Source: Mya arenaria (taxonomy: Eukaryota > Mollusca > Bivalvia > Myida > Myidae). From it: a stretch of DNA of 64,000 bases. The stretch is taken from assembly GCF_026914265.1 (NCBI RefSeq), contig NC_069133.1:32390776-32454775 (forward strand), read 5' to 3'. Shown here one piece after another: positions 10,187 to 22,255 of this stretch. How positions within the stretch are numbered: the first letter of the stretch is position 1; every line of letters starts with the position of its first letter. The notes beneath the pieces were generated by a model. The model did not search any database. It saw only the letters and a list, made by a program, of their open reading frames with translations, and was not told where the DNA came from. The position numbers were made by a program, and so were the translations under genes.

Positions 10187-12394
10187 TTACAAGACCAGGA
10201 ATAACCGTCAACACTCGTTCCGTTAAATTACAATTAAGAAATAAGAAAATCAAAATCACCAGATATAGGCTTTAAATGATAGTCTCATAGTATTTGACAA
10301 CATACTTATCCAAACATTTTAGGCCCTCATAGCTGATTTTCTTTTATTGATCACAGCTTAATGACAATGTTTTTTTTTCAAGTTGGGTAATCCATAAATA
10401 CATTTCATTAAAGATGCACTCTTACTCCTAGATAAGATTTACCACAAATAATAAAATTGTTTTAATATTCCAAAAAGGATGAATAAATGACGAAAACAAT
10501 GGTTGTTTTAAGACAATGGTTGTTTTAAGGATACCGGGTTTAATTTAAAAGAAATGAGCATAAAACACGATACTTCTACCTTATGATACCTTACTATAGT
10601 AGACCACAGTAACTCATTTAGCATTCACCAATCATATAATACTTTTGCGCTTTCTGCTATTAAATACACGGTTACAATATTGTTATCAGTAATGAATATT
10701 TGCAATAGATGCATTATCTTGTAAGTAGTTAAAGGTTTATCAGTCAATAACTATGTTTGTTATACACGTGTATGTATTGATTTTGAATAAAAGTGCCACT
10801 TGAAAAGGAAACCATATCGAACGAGAGCGAATATATAACGTCGACAACATGTTTAAATGTTTCATTTCATCGGAATCGGAAAATAGACGTCATTTTGGTA
10901 CGAAATAAATTTGGCGACCCAATATGGACAAATATCTGGCCACCGCTGGTCACCTTTAGTAACTTTTAATGGCGAAAAATGCAACTATTTTATGGAGGGT
11001 ACAAAAATAAGTCACGAGGTCAATTTAAAGAAAACAATGTGAGGATACCAAAGAAAGTATAATTTGTATTTGACCAACATGAAACTTGCTCAGAATAATT
11101 GTCATCGTACAATCTAGGGCAAGTTCGAATATGTGGGGCATGTCGCGAAATTAAACTAGGTCACCCACTGAAATTATCGACAAATCTTGAGCACTAAGTA
11201 GAAGGTTTCATTTTCATGATTGTCTTTTCCTGGTACACAACCAGACAGACATTCAAAACTGCAGTGAAATCGGCTTTGGAGACTTTCGTCGTGCAGACTC
11301 TCTTTTTTAAAAAAGGTGGTCAGGGTCCCAACTGCGCGAAATCAGCTGATACAGTTCAGGACGGCCTCAATAATATATTTCCATACAATGTGTTACTGGA
11401 TGGTGGAGAGGTTGAAATATTCAGACACTAAGATGTTAGGCATACTTTAGAACTATCAAATGTCCGATTAGAAGCCGCACGTGTCAGCCTTTGTGCTGTC
11501 ACAATATATCACATTTCATTGGAGTATTGCATTCTCACCCTTTTGTCCCAGCATGTAAACTGATTCATAGCTACCTAACAACAGAAATAAACGGTCTAAC
11601 ATAGTCAAATTACCAGTGAGTGGGACTCCATCCTGAAAGGCGTGCCAAAAGGATTTAAGGACCTCTTTTTTTAATCAATTAGACGGATTATTCAGATTAC
11701 AATACTCTTTCTGTGTGGGATAAAATCCTGATGTCGTTAAGACCGCTTGAAGAAGAAAATAAAACATTTGATAAACTAGTTTACTTCCAATCAAATGCAG
11801 GCTAAACCTGACAAATTTCAATTTATGCTGGCTCCAAGTGCTAGAAATAAAGCAATTCAATAATTCTTAATCATACTAAAAAATAAATTGTTTGAGAAGA
11901 GCAAGTTAAACTTTAAGGAGTTGAGGTAGATGTTTTATTAAATGTTGGTGCCCAGCCCCTGATTGCTTAAATGTGCAAAAAGCAGCTAAGCAACTGAATA
12001 TATATAATCCTTCAAAGTTCAATGAATGAGGACATTTTTGACACGCATTTCTAAGTGTAGCGTAATGGCATCTTTGCACGATTACCACCCTTTGTTCTCA
12101 ATTGGTCATTTCCATAAACGAAGTTAAATGTCTGGTGGAGTTTTTCAAAGGTTAGTTCTACATTACCGACTTATTTATTTCGTACAAGTATTTCATTAAC
12201 GACAATAATCTTTTGAAGGACTCATGTTAAACATTATTTATTAACCGGGAGTTTGTTTCATGAAGAATATTAGTAAAAATAGAGCTGTCTCGCTACAAGT
12301 TTTCGCAAAGTTGTATTTACCCGTTTTGCCCATATGTTTAATGAACTCGACCGCCCGGGGCGTATGTAAGCGCTTAACTCGGCTGAAATTATGG
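10187..12394. other. Intergenic DNA, nothing recognised
   Basis: Short open frames near 11216-11431 (+) and 11675-12088 (-) have no family resemblance, no splice context and no compositional support. I see no gene here. Confidence 0.4.
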
Positions 12395-12720
12395 CTCTGT
12401 TCGTGGCGGATCCGTGGTCTAGTATTAACACACTTGACTATCAATCTAGGGGATTCCCCGTCGCATCACTAAAATCGTCTTCCGGGAGGGACGTTAAATG
12501 GGGGTCCCGTGTGACAGTAATATACACTGGTGCAGGTTAAAGAACCGGGGTAGCTATAGCCAGGGTTACATTCTGTCTGTGCACTATGTTCCATAAACCT
12601 AAACTGACTAACAATCTTATCAGAGCACTTGCCGAATGGGCAAGGCCCGTGTGCAAGTATAAATAATAATACACTCCACCGAAATTGTTTTTTTCTGCGT
12701 CTGACCAAGGTAAGTTTAAG
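12395..12720 (+). mobile_element. tRNA-derived SINE-like element
   Basis: The head contains GTGGTCTAGTATTAAC (A-box-like) and, about 40 bp on, a degenerate GGGGATTCCCC segment where a B box would sit. The body has CGTCTTCCGGGAGGGACGTT followed by GGGGGTCCCGTG, a body type I associate with molluscan SINEs. The 3' end is not defined. Open frames on both strands here are shadows. Confidence 0.45.
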
Positions 12721-12859
12721 CTGTAAACCGGAAATCGTCGTTTGACGGCTATAAATATGATTCTTGACATTCTGGCTGTGAAGTATTCAATTGAACACCG
12801 GGGCATTGCGATCTGTGGAAAAAAGGCACCAATAACTTGATATCAATATGGTTATGAAG

Positions 12860-13175
12860 CGTTCCAGTTCAAATAGCCAGATACAAAGAGCATTGCGATC
12901 TTGTCTGGTGAACAGAGCTGGTGGCTAGAAACTCTAGTAAACCTCATACCTGGCATCTGCGTTGACCACAGGGCACTTCGATATATGTGCTGGCAAGTGT
13001 CCAGGCAAGTACGCCCAAGATATACTGCGGGATAGAATAGCATCAGAGACTTGGCACATCGAAGGATTTCATTGTGTTGTTCCTGATCAAGTAGCCATAT
13101 ACATAGAGCATTGCGATCAAGTTTGGTAAACAGAGCTGGTGGCTTTGGAACTTTGGAGCATTGCAATTTGTGATT
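12860..13175. repeat. Imperfect direct duplication about 220 bp apart
   Basis: The segment AGCATTGCGATC...GGTxAACAGAGCTGGTGGCT occurs near 12887-12930 and 13107-13145, with matching upstream TAGCCA(G/T)ATACA. Partial CATTG copies lie near 12803 and 13160. It looks like an old low-copy duplication. Confidence 0.5.
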
Positions 13176-13465
13176 CGGGTATGTTTGCATCGCCAATAAA
13201 CAAGCTTTCGTAAGAGAAGGTCATTTCTTATTGAAATGATTAAAGTTTTTAAAACCATGAGTAATTTTTGATCCCTGATCAATTGGTTGATTATGATTTT
13301 ACATAATTATCAATCATTTTTCAATCATTTTTTTTCAATCAAAAGGCGAAATAGCCTTAGAAAAATATATATATAAGAGATCCATATAAGCTGTACGACA
13401 CCGATTAAACATACAGCCGGAACGTTACATAAGGTTATTGTCTTTCAATATTTTGACAGATCCAA

Positions 13466-13860
13466 TGTCATCGTACGTCAAGTGCCGGTCTTGGTGTACA
13501 CGCATACTAGATCATACGACAAGTGCCGGTCTTGGTACACGCATACTAGATCGTACGTCAAGTGCCGGTCTTGATATACGCATACTAGATCGTACGTCAA
13601 GTGCCGGTCTTGGTACACGCATACTAGATCGTACGTCAAGTGCCGGTCTTGGTACACGCATACTAGATCGTACGTCAAGTGCCGGTCTCGGTACACGCAT
13701 ACTAGATAATACGTCAAGTGTCGGTCTTGGTGTACACGTACACTAGATCATACGTCAAGTGCCGGTCTTGGTTCATGCATACTAGATCATACGTCAAGTG
13801 CCGGTCTTGGTACACGCATACACGATTGTACGTAAAGTGCCGGTCTTTGTTCACGCATTC
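13466..13860. repeat. 39-bp minisatellite, about 10 copies
   Basis: The unit is TACGTCAAGTGCCGGTCTTG plus GTACACGCATACTAGATCG. The length is divisible by three, so it is open in several frames on both strands. It grades into the 45-bp array downstream. Confidence 0.85.
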
Positions 13861-14590
13861 AACAGGTATTGGTCACGCATACAAGATCATACGTCCAAGT
13901 CCCCGTCTTGGGTCACGTATACCGGTCATACGTCAACTGTCTGTCTTGGTTCATATATACAAGGTCACTCGTCAAGTGCCGGTCTCGGTAGACGTATTCA
14001 AGGCTATACGCCATGATCAGGTGCCGGTCTTGGTTAACATATTTAAGGCCAAACGTCATGAGTAAGTGCCGGTCTTGGTAGACATATTCAAAGCCATCGT
14101 CATGATCGAGCGCAGGACTTGGTATAGGTATACAAGGTTATACGTCATGATCAAGTGCTGGTGGTACACGTATACAAGGTTTTACGTCATAATCAAGTGC
14201 TGGTCTTGGTACACGTATACAAGGTTATACGTCATGATCAAGTGCCGGTCCTGGTACACGTATACAAGGTTATACGTCATAATCAAGTGCCGGTCTTGGT
14301 ACACGTATACAAGGTTATACGTCATAATCAAGTGCCGGTCCTGGTACACGTATACAAGGTTATACGTCATAATCAAGTGCCGGTCCTGGTACACGTATAC
14401 AAGGTTATACGTCATAATCAAGTGCCGGTCCTAGTACACGTATACAAGGTTATACGTCATGATCAAGTGGCGGTCTTGGTACACGTATACAAGGTTATAC
14501 GTTATGATCAAGTGCCGGTCTTTGTTCCCGTATACAAGGTTATAGGTCATAATCAAGTACCGGTCTTGGTTCACGTATACAAGTTAAGAA
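13861..14590. repeat. Diverged linker and 45-bp minisatellite, about 11 regular copies
   Basis: The regular part from about 14100 has a unit containing TATACGTCATAATCAAGTGC, CGGTC(C/T)TGG and ACACGTATACAAGGT. It shares the CAAGTGCCGGTCTTGGTACACG(C/T)ATAC core with the 39-bp array and gains ATAATC/ATGATC next to the core. The 13861-14100 part is a decayed intermediate. Confidence 0.85.
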
Positions 14591-17364
14591 ATCATTTGTT
14601 TCCGCAATTGTTCGCAAAAAGTTCTGATGTTGAGCAAACATTTTAGAAGGCTTTCATGATTGAGTTGCCTTCGGACCTAGACAGTATTCCAAGTACATGC
14701 CTCTCACAAAAGGGGTATACTGATGAGCTTAGAGGCGGTCGCAACCTGGTCTTCAATACAAGACGTAGTGTATGCCCCCAAAGTAGAAGTTACCAAAAGG
14801 AGGAAAAAAGATAAAAGAGGTTATGTCTTGTTTTTCTAACCAGATGATAGTGTTGTACAGAACCTTGCCCTAAGTTTTACCTTTTAAAACATCTGAACGA
14901 CTAACCGTGATCAGTTCTCCGTTAACTTATATTTTTCAGATGTCTCGTGTGAGTTTCGAGAATCTGAACCCCAAGCTGTGATCTATCGTCATATAACATT
15001 TATAATATATAACATTTATATATATCGTTTTAAACCTATGATTTTTTTTATTTACATTAGCATTCCATTTTATATGATGCTCAGTGTGTTAGCGTTTTTA
15101 ATATGAATAAGGCACCCAACGTCTGCATATTTGTGTAGCGTAGCTTTCTGCGTTGAATAAAAATAGATATGTACGTATCAATATAAAAGAATTATAGACT
15201 GTGTACCAACATATCAGTTTAGACAAATTACTGTCAAACTTCTACTTTATTGCAATAAACTATAATCCAGGTTAATTCTTATGTATTACATAAAGCAAAC
15301 ATTGAATGAAATTCTTTAGCTTACAAATTCGAAACCAGAAGGCATTTTGATTGACTTGTTGATAACATTTAATTAAAACATGGATACTGTTTGGGACATC
15401 TTGCAGATTATAAGATGTTCCATTTCTCCTTATATTACAAATTCGCCATTATGAATAACTGGCTGACGTACATAGACTACGTCACGTGCTTGTTTTGTAT
15501 GCACTCATTTTAGAAAAGCTTTGTTCGTTTATGTCAAATCCAAATTCATTTAGAAAAAACTTAGGTTGAAAAATATTCCGCCGGTGCAAATTTCAAAAGA
15601 ATAAAAAAAACACACTCTCGTACATAAATATATTTTGCAAACCTTACAATTACAGATGTTTGTTTTAACAAATATATCAAGTACAAGAAATGTTAGAAAG
15701 TGCAAAACTTTAATAGTATGCCAGCGTACAACGTATGTTGAAAGTGACATATAACTTAAACATATAATTTAAACATAAATTTTATTCTACAATTGAAACC
15801 ACAAAATGAAATGATACACAACAAAATAATTACCTATTTAAAGGCATTTTTACTGCACATTATGATCATTAAACAATGCACCAAAATAATAGAACTATTG
15901 CACGTATAACACAAAGAAACCCTAAATCATGTTATAAGTTTTACTTAAACCAATCAATGAAAGAGACTTATATGAAGAACATGACGAGAGCTACATGAAG
16001 CGTGTGTATGGTCCGCAATGTAACCAATGGTATTTGTATCGTAATGATCATAATCGTTCTTGGGTGATAATTTTACATAAACCGATTGTATAAACATCAA
16101 CAATTCAATCTGATCATGAGATTCAAAACATGTAAACTAAGTTGAGGAGAATGAAGTGACAATATATAACAGATATGAAACACAATTAGATTAAAGGTAG
16201 ATTATAAAAACTTGCACCTCGTGAAAAAAGGTCATAAAAAAGTATGACCATGTGGATACGATTTTAATAAAAGAAAAGTATCATGCAAAAAACTCTTTTG
16301 CTGGACTCTGCCTATCTCTTTAGAAAGCAAGACCGTAAATTGACTGATTTAGAAATACTCCTGTTTGCAAATGAACTTGCAATAATAAGCGGAGCGTGTT
16401 TGTCATTCAGTTAAACAAAGCTCTATCGCAATGCCATTTTGATATTCAATTGATTTCACCTTAACGGTGACTTTAACTCTTTAAAGAGTTTCGCTTGTCA
16501 CTATCGCTTTGTTGTGAGCGTTTGTTTAAGCAAAAAATTTAATTGACCGGGTGTAGAGAAATCAATGCAAACTGTAGATGTACTGTATACCTGATTTGCA
16601 TGAGATTAACCCGCCTCTTTAGTAGTTGGCTTCGAGAGTGATTGTTTTCTGGCCGATTTGGGACCAACGTTAGGCATATTCTCAATGCAAAAACAGATAT
16701 ATTTTTTTTCCAAAAGTAAAAAAAAATCCCCATTTCTGTTGTTGTTTTTTAATATGAAAAATTGGTGTTTACTTATAGTGGAAGAATTAAAAAAAAAGAC
16801 TTGTTCCACGTGTTCTACGTGGAGGAACACACTATCTCGCTAATGGCGGCATAAGAGCTTTCATTGATCTATTCATAAGCCATAGATGTGCCACTTGACT
16901 TGAAATTCATTTCGTGGTTTCGGGCGGAGCAAAAGTCAATAACATTCAATGCTTCAAACTTTGAAATACCTAGCTCATCTGCAAACAGTAACCATAACAA
17001 AACTTTAGTTTAGAGTGTAAAATATGGCGTTTTAAAAAAATGGCAGCATCAAAATACAAAATAAATGTTCACCTTCAAAAGAATATATACTGCCACCCTA
17101 AATAACATATGAAGAGAAAACACAACAACAGACGCATCTCTCTTTTTCTCGACCCGAAATGCAATACGGTGTCTTAAGGTGTATGGAGTTTTGTTTGTTC
17201 GTCTGTATTACGGGTAAGACGGTTCATACCATCGTAACAAATTGTTCAGGAAAACAACCAAACATGATCACCAGCTTTACTCGTCACAGTCGATAAAAAC
17301 GAAAAAGGTAAGAATGTCTTCCCATTTTAACATATATCGTTACCAGCATACAGCCGGAAATACT
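14591..17364. other. Intergenic DNA, nothing recognised
   Basis: AT-rich sequence. There is a small palindrome at about 16805-16830 (TTCCACGTG...CACGTGG-like). Short open frames lack similarity or splice support. The 3' UTR of the IL-17 gene should occupy the part just below 17365. Confidence 0.4.
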
Positions 17365-17564
17365 TTAGCCTGTCAATGGAATGAATCCTGCGAATTGAGA
17401 ATTTTTGTTGAAAACGCACTCGCAACCAACGCGTATTCTTTGGTCATAAACTTGCCAGTCATCCAGAATGAACTGCTGACCATTTTGTATTAGGAGCCGA
17501 CATCCACCAGCCTTTCTCTTCAGCATTTTAATTGTCCGAACTATCTTTTGGCATCGACCGTGAG
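17365..17564 (-). CDS. IL-17-like exon 5 (second half of the cystine-knot domain, stop)
   Basis: Acceptor cttcattgcag, 65 codons and TAA at 17367-17365. It carries Cys304, Cys321 and the closing GCECV (346-350), the hallmark end of IL-17 domains, followed by a 15-residue tail. A + strand open frame over it is a shadow. Confidence 0.85.
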
Positions 17565-20364
17565 CTGCAATGAAGAAGTGTATTGGGAACCAAGCTTGAA
17601 AGTAGAATACAAAGAATATATTTTAGAAGTAGTTCGAACAACGGAGTTGGGAAAAATATTAAAATGTATGAATTTCATTTGCAATTGTCTTGTTGTTGGT
17701 TTTTTAATTATGTCAAAAAAGAAATCATTTCACAGGGATTAAGATACCAAAAAAGGTCGAATATAATACAATAACAAACACGAATGGAATTAAAAAAAAA
17801 ACCCTAATGAAATCAGGTGGTGATGATGAGCGAAGAACCAATAACTTATATATATATATAAATACGGGTAGCAAAGCATTTATCATATTTTAACAATTTA
17901 TGCGTATATTTGAAAACGTATGAAAATGGAAATGAAACATACCAGTATTAGGCGTATTGAAGCAATCACAGTCTGTGAGATGACAATCCACCTCATTGAT
18001 ATATCTCGGGAACCTGTCCTCGGGCAGTTGAGTAGTAAGCGCACATGAGGTACACATGTGTAGGTATCCATCGCCAGTTGGATGACCCCGGGCCTGGCAG
18101 TATTCTATGTGAGACACTGCGCCTTGAAAAAGAAGAATTTTACATTTCATTATTTAAGTTTCGTTTCGAAGCAAGCGCGGTTAACACTATAGTTCGCTGT
18201 AAACTGTCAATGGTTATGTGCGTATGATTACACTGTGTAAGTCAAACAAACATAATAGCAAAACATACATATGCTTTGTGATCATGAGATGAGATTTTGT
18301 AAATATAAATAACGTGAAATATGAAGGATGAAAGTTGATTTGAAATATAAGAATATTTAGGAAAACAAATATTTCATGAACCAGTATCAGAGGATTTATT
18401 CTGTCTAGTTTGAGAACGAATTTCATTCCAAACATATAGAACATTTCAAACTTCCTAATTGTGAAGGAAAACTAAAATCTTTATGATGTGAATGTGATTT
18501 GGGCAATAAAATAGAACCGTAAAAGTTTCAGTGTGGACACAAATGATTAGTAATAGATCACATCTTATTGCAGTTTGATACTTTTTATAGTTTGCCTTAA
18601 AGCTGTCTAAGTTTATTCCTGTTAATCACTAGGAAAAAATGAGACTTCCCTAATTGAGTTAAAATGGTTTATCTTCTCCAAGCAGACAGGCCCATCCCAA
18701 AATGGTGGAAAAAACCCATCGCCAGGTGAGTTTATCAAGTATTAATTTTTATGAACTACTAAACATGAATGCATAAAGAAGAAGGCGAACTAATTCCTAC
18801 CGTTGGTGTCTCGTTTTGCCCTACTCGACCTCATCTGTAGTGTCTTATATTGCAGTATCTCGTCCAAACTATTCGAGAGTCCAAGGATGTATCTAAGATC
18901 TCGTTTTGTTACATGTATCTGCTTGAGAATGCGTTTGATACTTGTTTGTAACTTCTTTCCAGTTCTACTGTGTTGGGTACTGTTTAGTTTCCCGGTAGTG
19001 TTGGCCATATTGGATTGGACTGCTTGTTGCCAGTTCTTTACTGCTTGGATATCCTTTGACATCTCTGCTTTAAGCTTTTGACCAGAAATCTGAAAACAAA
19101 ACAAATATCAAGTTGAATGTTCACAAGAAATATACATTAAGCAAAGTCATATTTATTACATTCCGATAATAAGGGTTAATGTTTATAAAAAATGTTTTTT
19201 GGAAAAAAATTATAATGAATACTTCTATAGTAGTAGAAGTTGTACTTCATTAATTTGATAATAATGTATTTTCGTCCACTCGATGAATTTAAAGTTGATC
19301 AAAAGACTATACATAAGTATTTTCCATTTTCTTTACATCAATATTGTGTATGATATATACATATGTGGCTATAAGTACTGCAATCTGACCCTTAAGGATC
19401 ACTGGACAAGATGCCAGTGCTTTTTTGCTAATATTAAGACTTCAAGATAAGCAAAATCGAATCTGCAAAATTCCAGTTAAATCAAGTTCTAGTATGCCGT
19501 CCCTGGGACATGAAACAATTGAGTGGAAAGTTTCAACTTGGTGGACTTTTGCCTTTTTGTTGAATGTAAAGAATGTTTTTAAAATAAAACAAAAAACAAC
19601 AACAAGAAAATGGTTTAAATAATATATTCGTATGGATAAATATAATAAAAAGTAGAGGATATTTAAAATCGCTAAATTGATGTTTTCTAAAAAAATACTT
19701 TATAAAAAGGCACCTGGTCACTTTGTATTTTTTAGTTATGACACCATCTGCTCAACTTGTACGTAATCCCATAGAAGCTAAAGCGTGTATTGCCATATGT
19801 TTATAATTCAATATGTATTACTTGCAGATTGGTGATAGTAAATATATATATATAAAATAATGACCTCATTGCCTCTACTTTTCAGCAGATGTTGGAAGTT
19901 CTTTGCCGCTTCTTCCGCCGTTGCGGCGGTGACTCTCTGGTCATAATTCCCTATCAATTCCAAGTACACCTGCTTCAACAAATTATCGTCGAGAAGAACT
20001 CTTTGACGACTCGCGTCTCTTTTGGCCGGACAATTTATCTGTGTCGCATTTATAATTGACTGTGTCGGGGGAGTGAAGAATATCCCTGGTTTGTTTGTCG
20101 GCCATGTTCTAGTGGATACTGTCGGCGGTGTTATACCCGTGTAAAGGGGAAGTGTCGGAATGGGGTATGTCGTTGGAATGGGAAATGCGAACCGGGTCGT
20201 TCCCCGCTGAAGAACGAAACGCTTTTCTCGGTGAACTTCACCTGTTGGTAAAAACACATAATTTGTATTTATAATAGCCGTAAAAATCATTGTTGTGTAT
20301 AGCAGCCATGCACCAGACATCATTACAATCCTCCTCCTCTTTCTCCTCCTCCTCCTCCTCCTCC

Positions 20365-20413
<49 letters not shown>

Positions 20414-20664
20414 TATCATCAATATCGGTTAATGTAATATATCTCATAACATCATGTAACAAGTTATAATAATTACGAGTTTATTGACAGTAGTTGATTT
20501 TGTAGGTTTAGCACTGGTAAAACCAGCATACACTGAACAAGGGTGACATGTAGAATATTTTCTATCAAAAATAAAATAAGACCGGCTACTGAGCCTGAAA
20601 TCTTACCTATCGTGACTCCAATGTGCATATAAACTATTAATTCGAGTAGTATTATAAAATCCAT
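17365..20664 (-). CDS. IL-17 family cytokine precursor with long N-terminal pro-region (five exons, 365 aa)
   Basis: Secreted cystine-knot cytokine of innate immunity. Joining 20664-20607, 20241-19865, 19089-18801, 18116-17943 and 17564-17365 gives 1,098 nt with every GT-AG junction in phase (1, 0, 1, 1). Residues 1-20 form a signal peptide. REKR is at 24-27, and a Pro/Thr-rich stretch spans about 39-80. A charged, mostly helical region covers about 95-235, with N-glycosylation sequons at 84, 175 and 181. RAKR, a furin-type site, is at 235-238. The IL-17 domain follows (about 242-352): DRFPRYINEVDC at 275-286 matches the family's NRxPxxIxxAxC, and RVGCECVF at 344-351 matches the closing VGCTCV. 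Ten cysteines lie after RAKR. Known mollusc IL-17s are usually around 180-200 aa, so the N-terminal region is unusual. Which IL-17 subfamily it belongs to is unknown. Confidence 0.85.
17943..18116 (-). CDS. IL-17-like exon 4 (first half of the cystine-knot domain)
   Basis: Acceptor aaggcgcag, 174 nt, donor ACTG|GTATGT. It carries cysteines at 248, 263, 266, 286, 291 and 293 and the DRFPRYINEVDC family motif. Confidence 0.85.
18801..19089 (-). CDS. IL-17-like exon 3 (helical pro-region, RAKR)
   Basis: Acceptor ttgttttcag, 289 nt, donor ACG|GTAGGA. It encodes a Lys/Gln/Leu-rich helical stretch with two NxT/S sequons and ends in SSRAKRDTN, placing a furin-type site immediately before the cytokine domain. 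Confidence 0.8.
19865..20241 (-). CDS. IL-17-like exon 2 (Pro/Thr-rich region)
   Basis: Acceptor tttaccaacag, 377 nt, donor GAG|GTCATT. It encodes the REKR site, the Pro/Thr-rich linker, a Cys-Pro-Ala-Lys-Arg segment (residues 90-94) and the start of the helical region. The open frame extends upstream into a microsatellite, which is intron. Confidence 0.8.
20326..20415. repeat. TCC / ATC trinucleotide microsatellite in IL-17-like intron 1
   Basis: About 40 bp of TCC-rich sequence passes directly into about 50 bp of ATC repeats. The poly-Met, poly-Arg and poly-Asp open frames here are artefacts. Confidence 0.9.
20607..20664 (-). CDS. IL-17-like exon 1 (signal peptide)
   Basis: ATG at 20664-20662 on the minus strand, 19 codons (MDFIILLELIVYMHIGVTI) and one base, then donor GTAAGA. 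It is hydrophobic, as expected of a signal peptide, and phase 1 matches exon 2. Confidence 0.75.
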
Positions 20665-20754
20665 TTTCTCAAAGTTTTATAATACAAATATCCGTTAGAA
20701 ATATAACGTCGTCTGTACGAACTTGATCTGTATTATAGAATAATTTCAAGCCGT

Positions 20755-20800
20755 ATGCATATATACGCGGTTAGGTTGACGCTTTAACCAATCATGTCCG
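20755..20800 (-). promoter_or_regulatory. Candidate core promoter of the IL-17-like gene
   Basis: On the minus strand a TATATAT lies about 95 bp before the ATG, and an inverted CCAAT box (ATTGG on the gene's sense strand) lies about 30 bp further upstream. These are weak motifs in AT-rich DNA; the transcription start is not known. Confidence 0.3.
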
Positions 20801-21659
20801 TCGACTCGAACAACTCGACTCAAATTATCTTTCTATCACGACACTCCGGAAAAGTCACTTTTTTCTCTTTCCACAAAAATGTTCTTCAAGCTTTAACCAC
20901 AAATCCTCGGGATATCTTGTTTTGTTGAACTCCTCCCGCTTGGAGGGTATTAGAGTCGTTCAACGAGTGGGTCAATCACTTCCAGTCGTATCTGCCCATG
21001 TTCAAGAGGTTGCACCCCGGATCAGATGGTACCGATAGATTCTTGTTTCAAGTCTGTATTGGTAGCGCTACAAAGTCTGAAGCAATGTCAAGCATGCATT
21101 ATAATTTATGTTGTATCCTTATGTAGGCCAATTTCTGTAGAAATAGAAACAACTTGTTTAACTAGCAAAGGCCAGAGGATAATAAAATAAAGGCTCAATG
21201 GAAGTTTAGCGTATCTTTGGTCCTAGATAAATCGGCAAATCATTCTTTAAAAACGATAACTACTGAATACTTAGCTCAATCAAGCCGTTGACTAACGACT
21301 ACTTAATATGCAGATTATTTTTCTTTATCATTTATTACTCTTTCTTAATTTGTACTAATCTTATCTTTTCAAACAACATTGACAGAACATTAGAATATAA
21401 TTGGCAGGAGGTATTATGAACCAGATTTAAGAGTCAGACAGCATATGATTTAGATAATGTTCAACATACCAGGAGGTCAAATTAGTGAACGTGAGATCCA
21501 TTGCACAATACCAATCAGACATGAATAATTATTATATACTTTCCTGTTTTTGATAGAGATTCATCAGTGATATAAAATATGATAATAATTAAAAGATCAA
21601 TCGATAAAAAATTGTTTTGAAATAAAGTCAACTCTCTTGTCCAAATCTAGCCCCAAAGG

Positions 21660-21835
21660 AATTAACCGCGTGTATTGCGACATGTTTATTATTCAATATG
21701 TATTTCTTCCAGATTGATGAAAGTGAATACATACAATAATAACCCATTGCGTCTATTTTTCAGCAAATGTCGGAAGATCTTTTTGCCGCTTCTTTCACCG
21801 AGCGAATATCCGGGCATAATCCCCAAAGAGCACTC
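21660..21835 (-). pseudogene. Decayed duplicate of the IL-17-like exon 2/intron 2 junction
   Basis: This stretch repeats the order of 19780-19950: GTGTATTGC..ATATGTTTAT, TTCAATATGTATT, CAGATTG(A/G)TGA, CATTGC(G/C)TCTA, TTTTCAGCA(A/G)ATGT and GCCGCTTCTT. It then diverges with a frameshift and loses the coding frame. It lies about 1 kb upstream of the intact gene on the same strand. Confidence 0.6.
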
Positions 21836-21971
21836 CGTGACGTTAATAACATGGACTCATTGTTATATTGGAGATCTATGTATCATTGAAATAAAAATGA
21901 TAATAGTTAAACTATTTAAAGATATTTTACGGCTGTGAAATTTCAGCTCGTTCTCACGTCCAAATCAAACG

Positions 21972-22255
21972 TCAACGCGCACAGGACAGAGACGTTACAA
22001 TACAGGACAGGGACGTTACAATACAGGACAGGGACGTTACAACACAGGAGAGGGACGTTACAACACAGGAGAGGGACGTTACAATACAGGACAAAGACGT
22101 TACAACACAGGACAGGGACGTTACAATACAGGACAGGAACGTTACAATACAGGACAGGGACGTTACAACACAGGACAGGGACGTCACAATACAGGACAGG
22201 GACGTTACAACACAGGACAGGGACGTTACAACACAGGACAGGGACGTTACAATAC
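21972..22255. repeat. 21-bp minisatellite, about 13 copies
   Basis: The unit is GACGTTACAA(T/C)ACAGGACAGG, with a few single-base variants (GAGAGG, ACAAAG). It lies upstream of the IL-17-like gene, about 1.3 kb from its ATG. Open frames through it are artefacts of the unit length. Confidence 0.9.

Noticed and set aside
13438-14646. Repeat-protein open frames across the 39/45-bp array
   Set aside because: The units are divisible by three and both strands are open; there is no coding sequence outside the array.
17242-17742. + strand frames at 17242-17493 and 17548-17742
   Set aside because: They overlap exon 5 of the IL-17-like gene on the other strand and have no support of their own.
19808-20462. 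Poly-Met, poly-Arg and poly-Asp N-terminus joined to the IL-17-like exon 2
   Set aside because: It is translated microsatellite in the intron. The acceptor at 20242 and the signal-peptide exon at 20664 give a better, phase-matched start.
20860-20880. NF-kB-like site (GACTTTTCCGG on minus) upstream of the IL-17-like gene
   Set aside because: It departs from the kB consensus at key positions and is expected by chance at this frequency.
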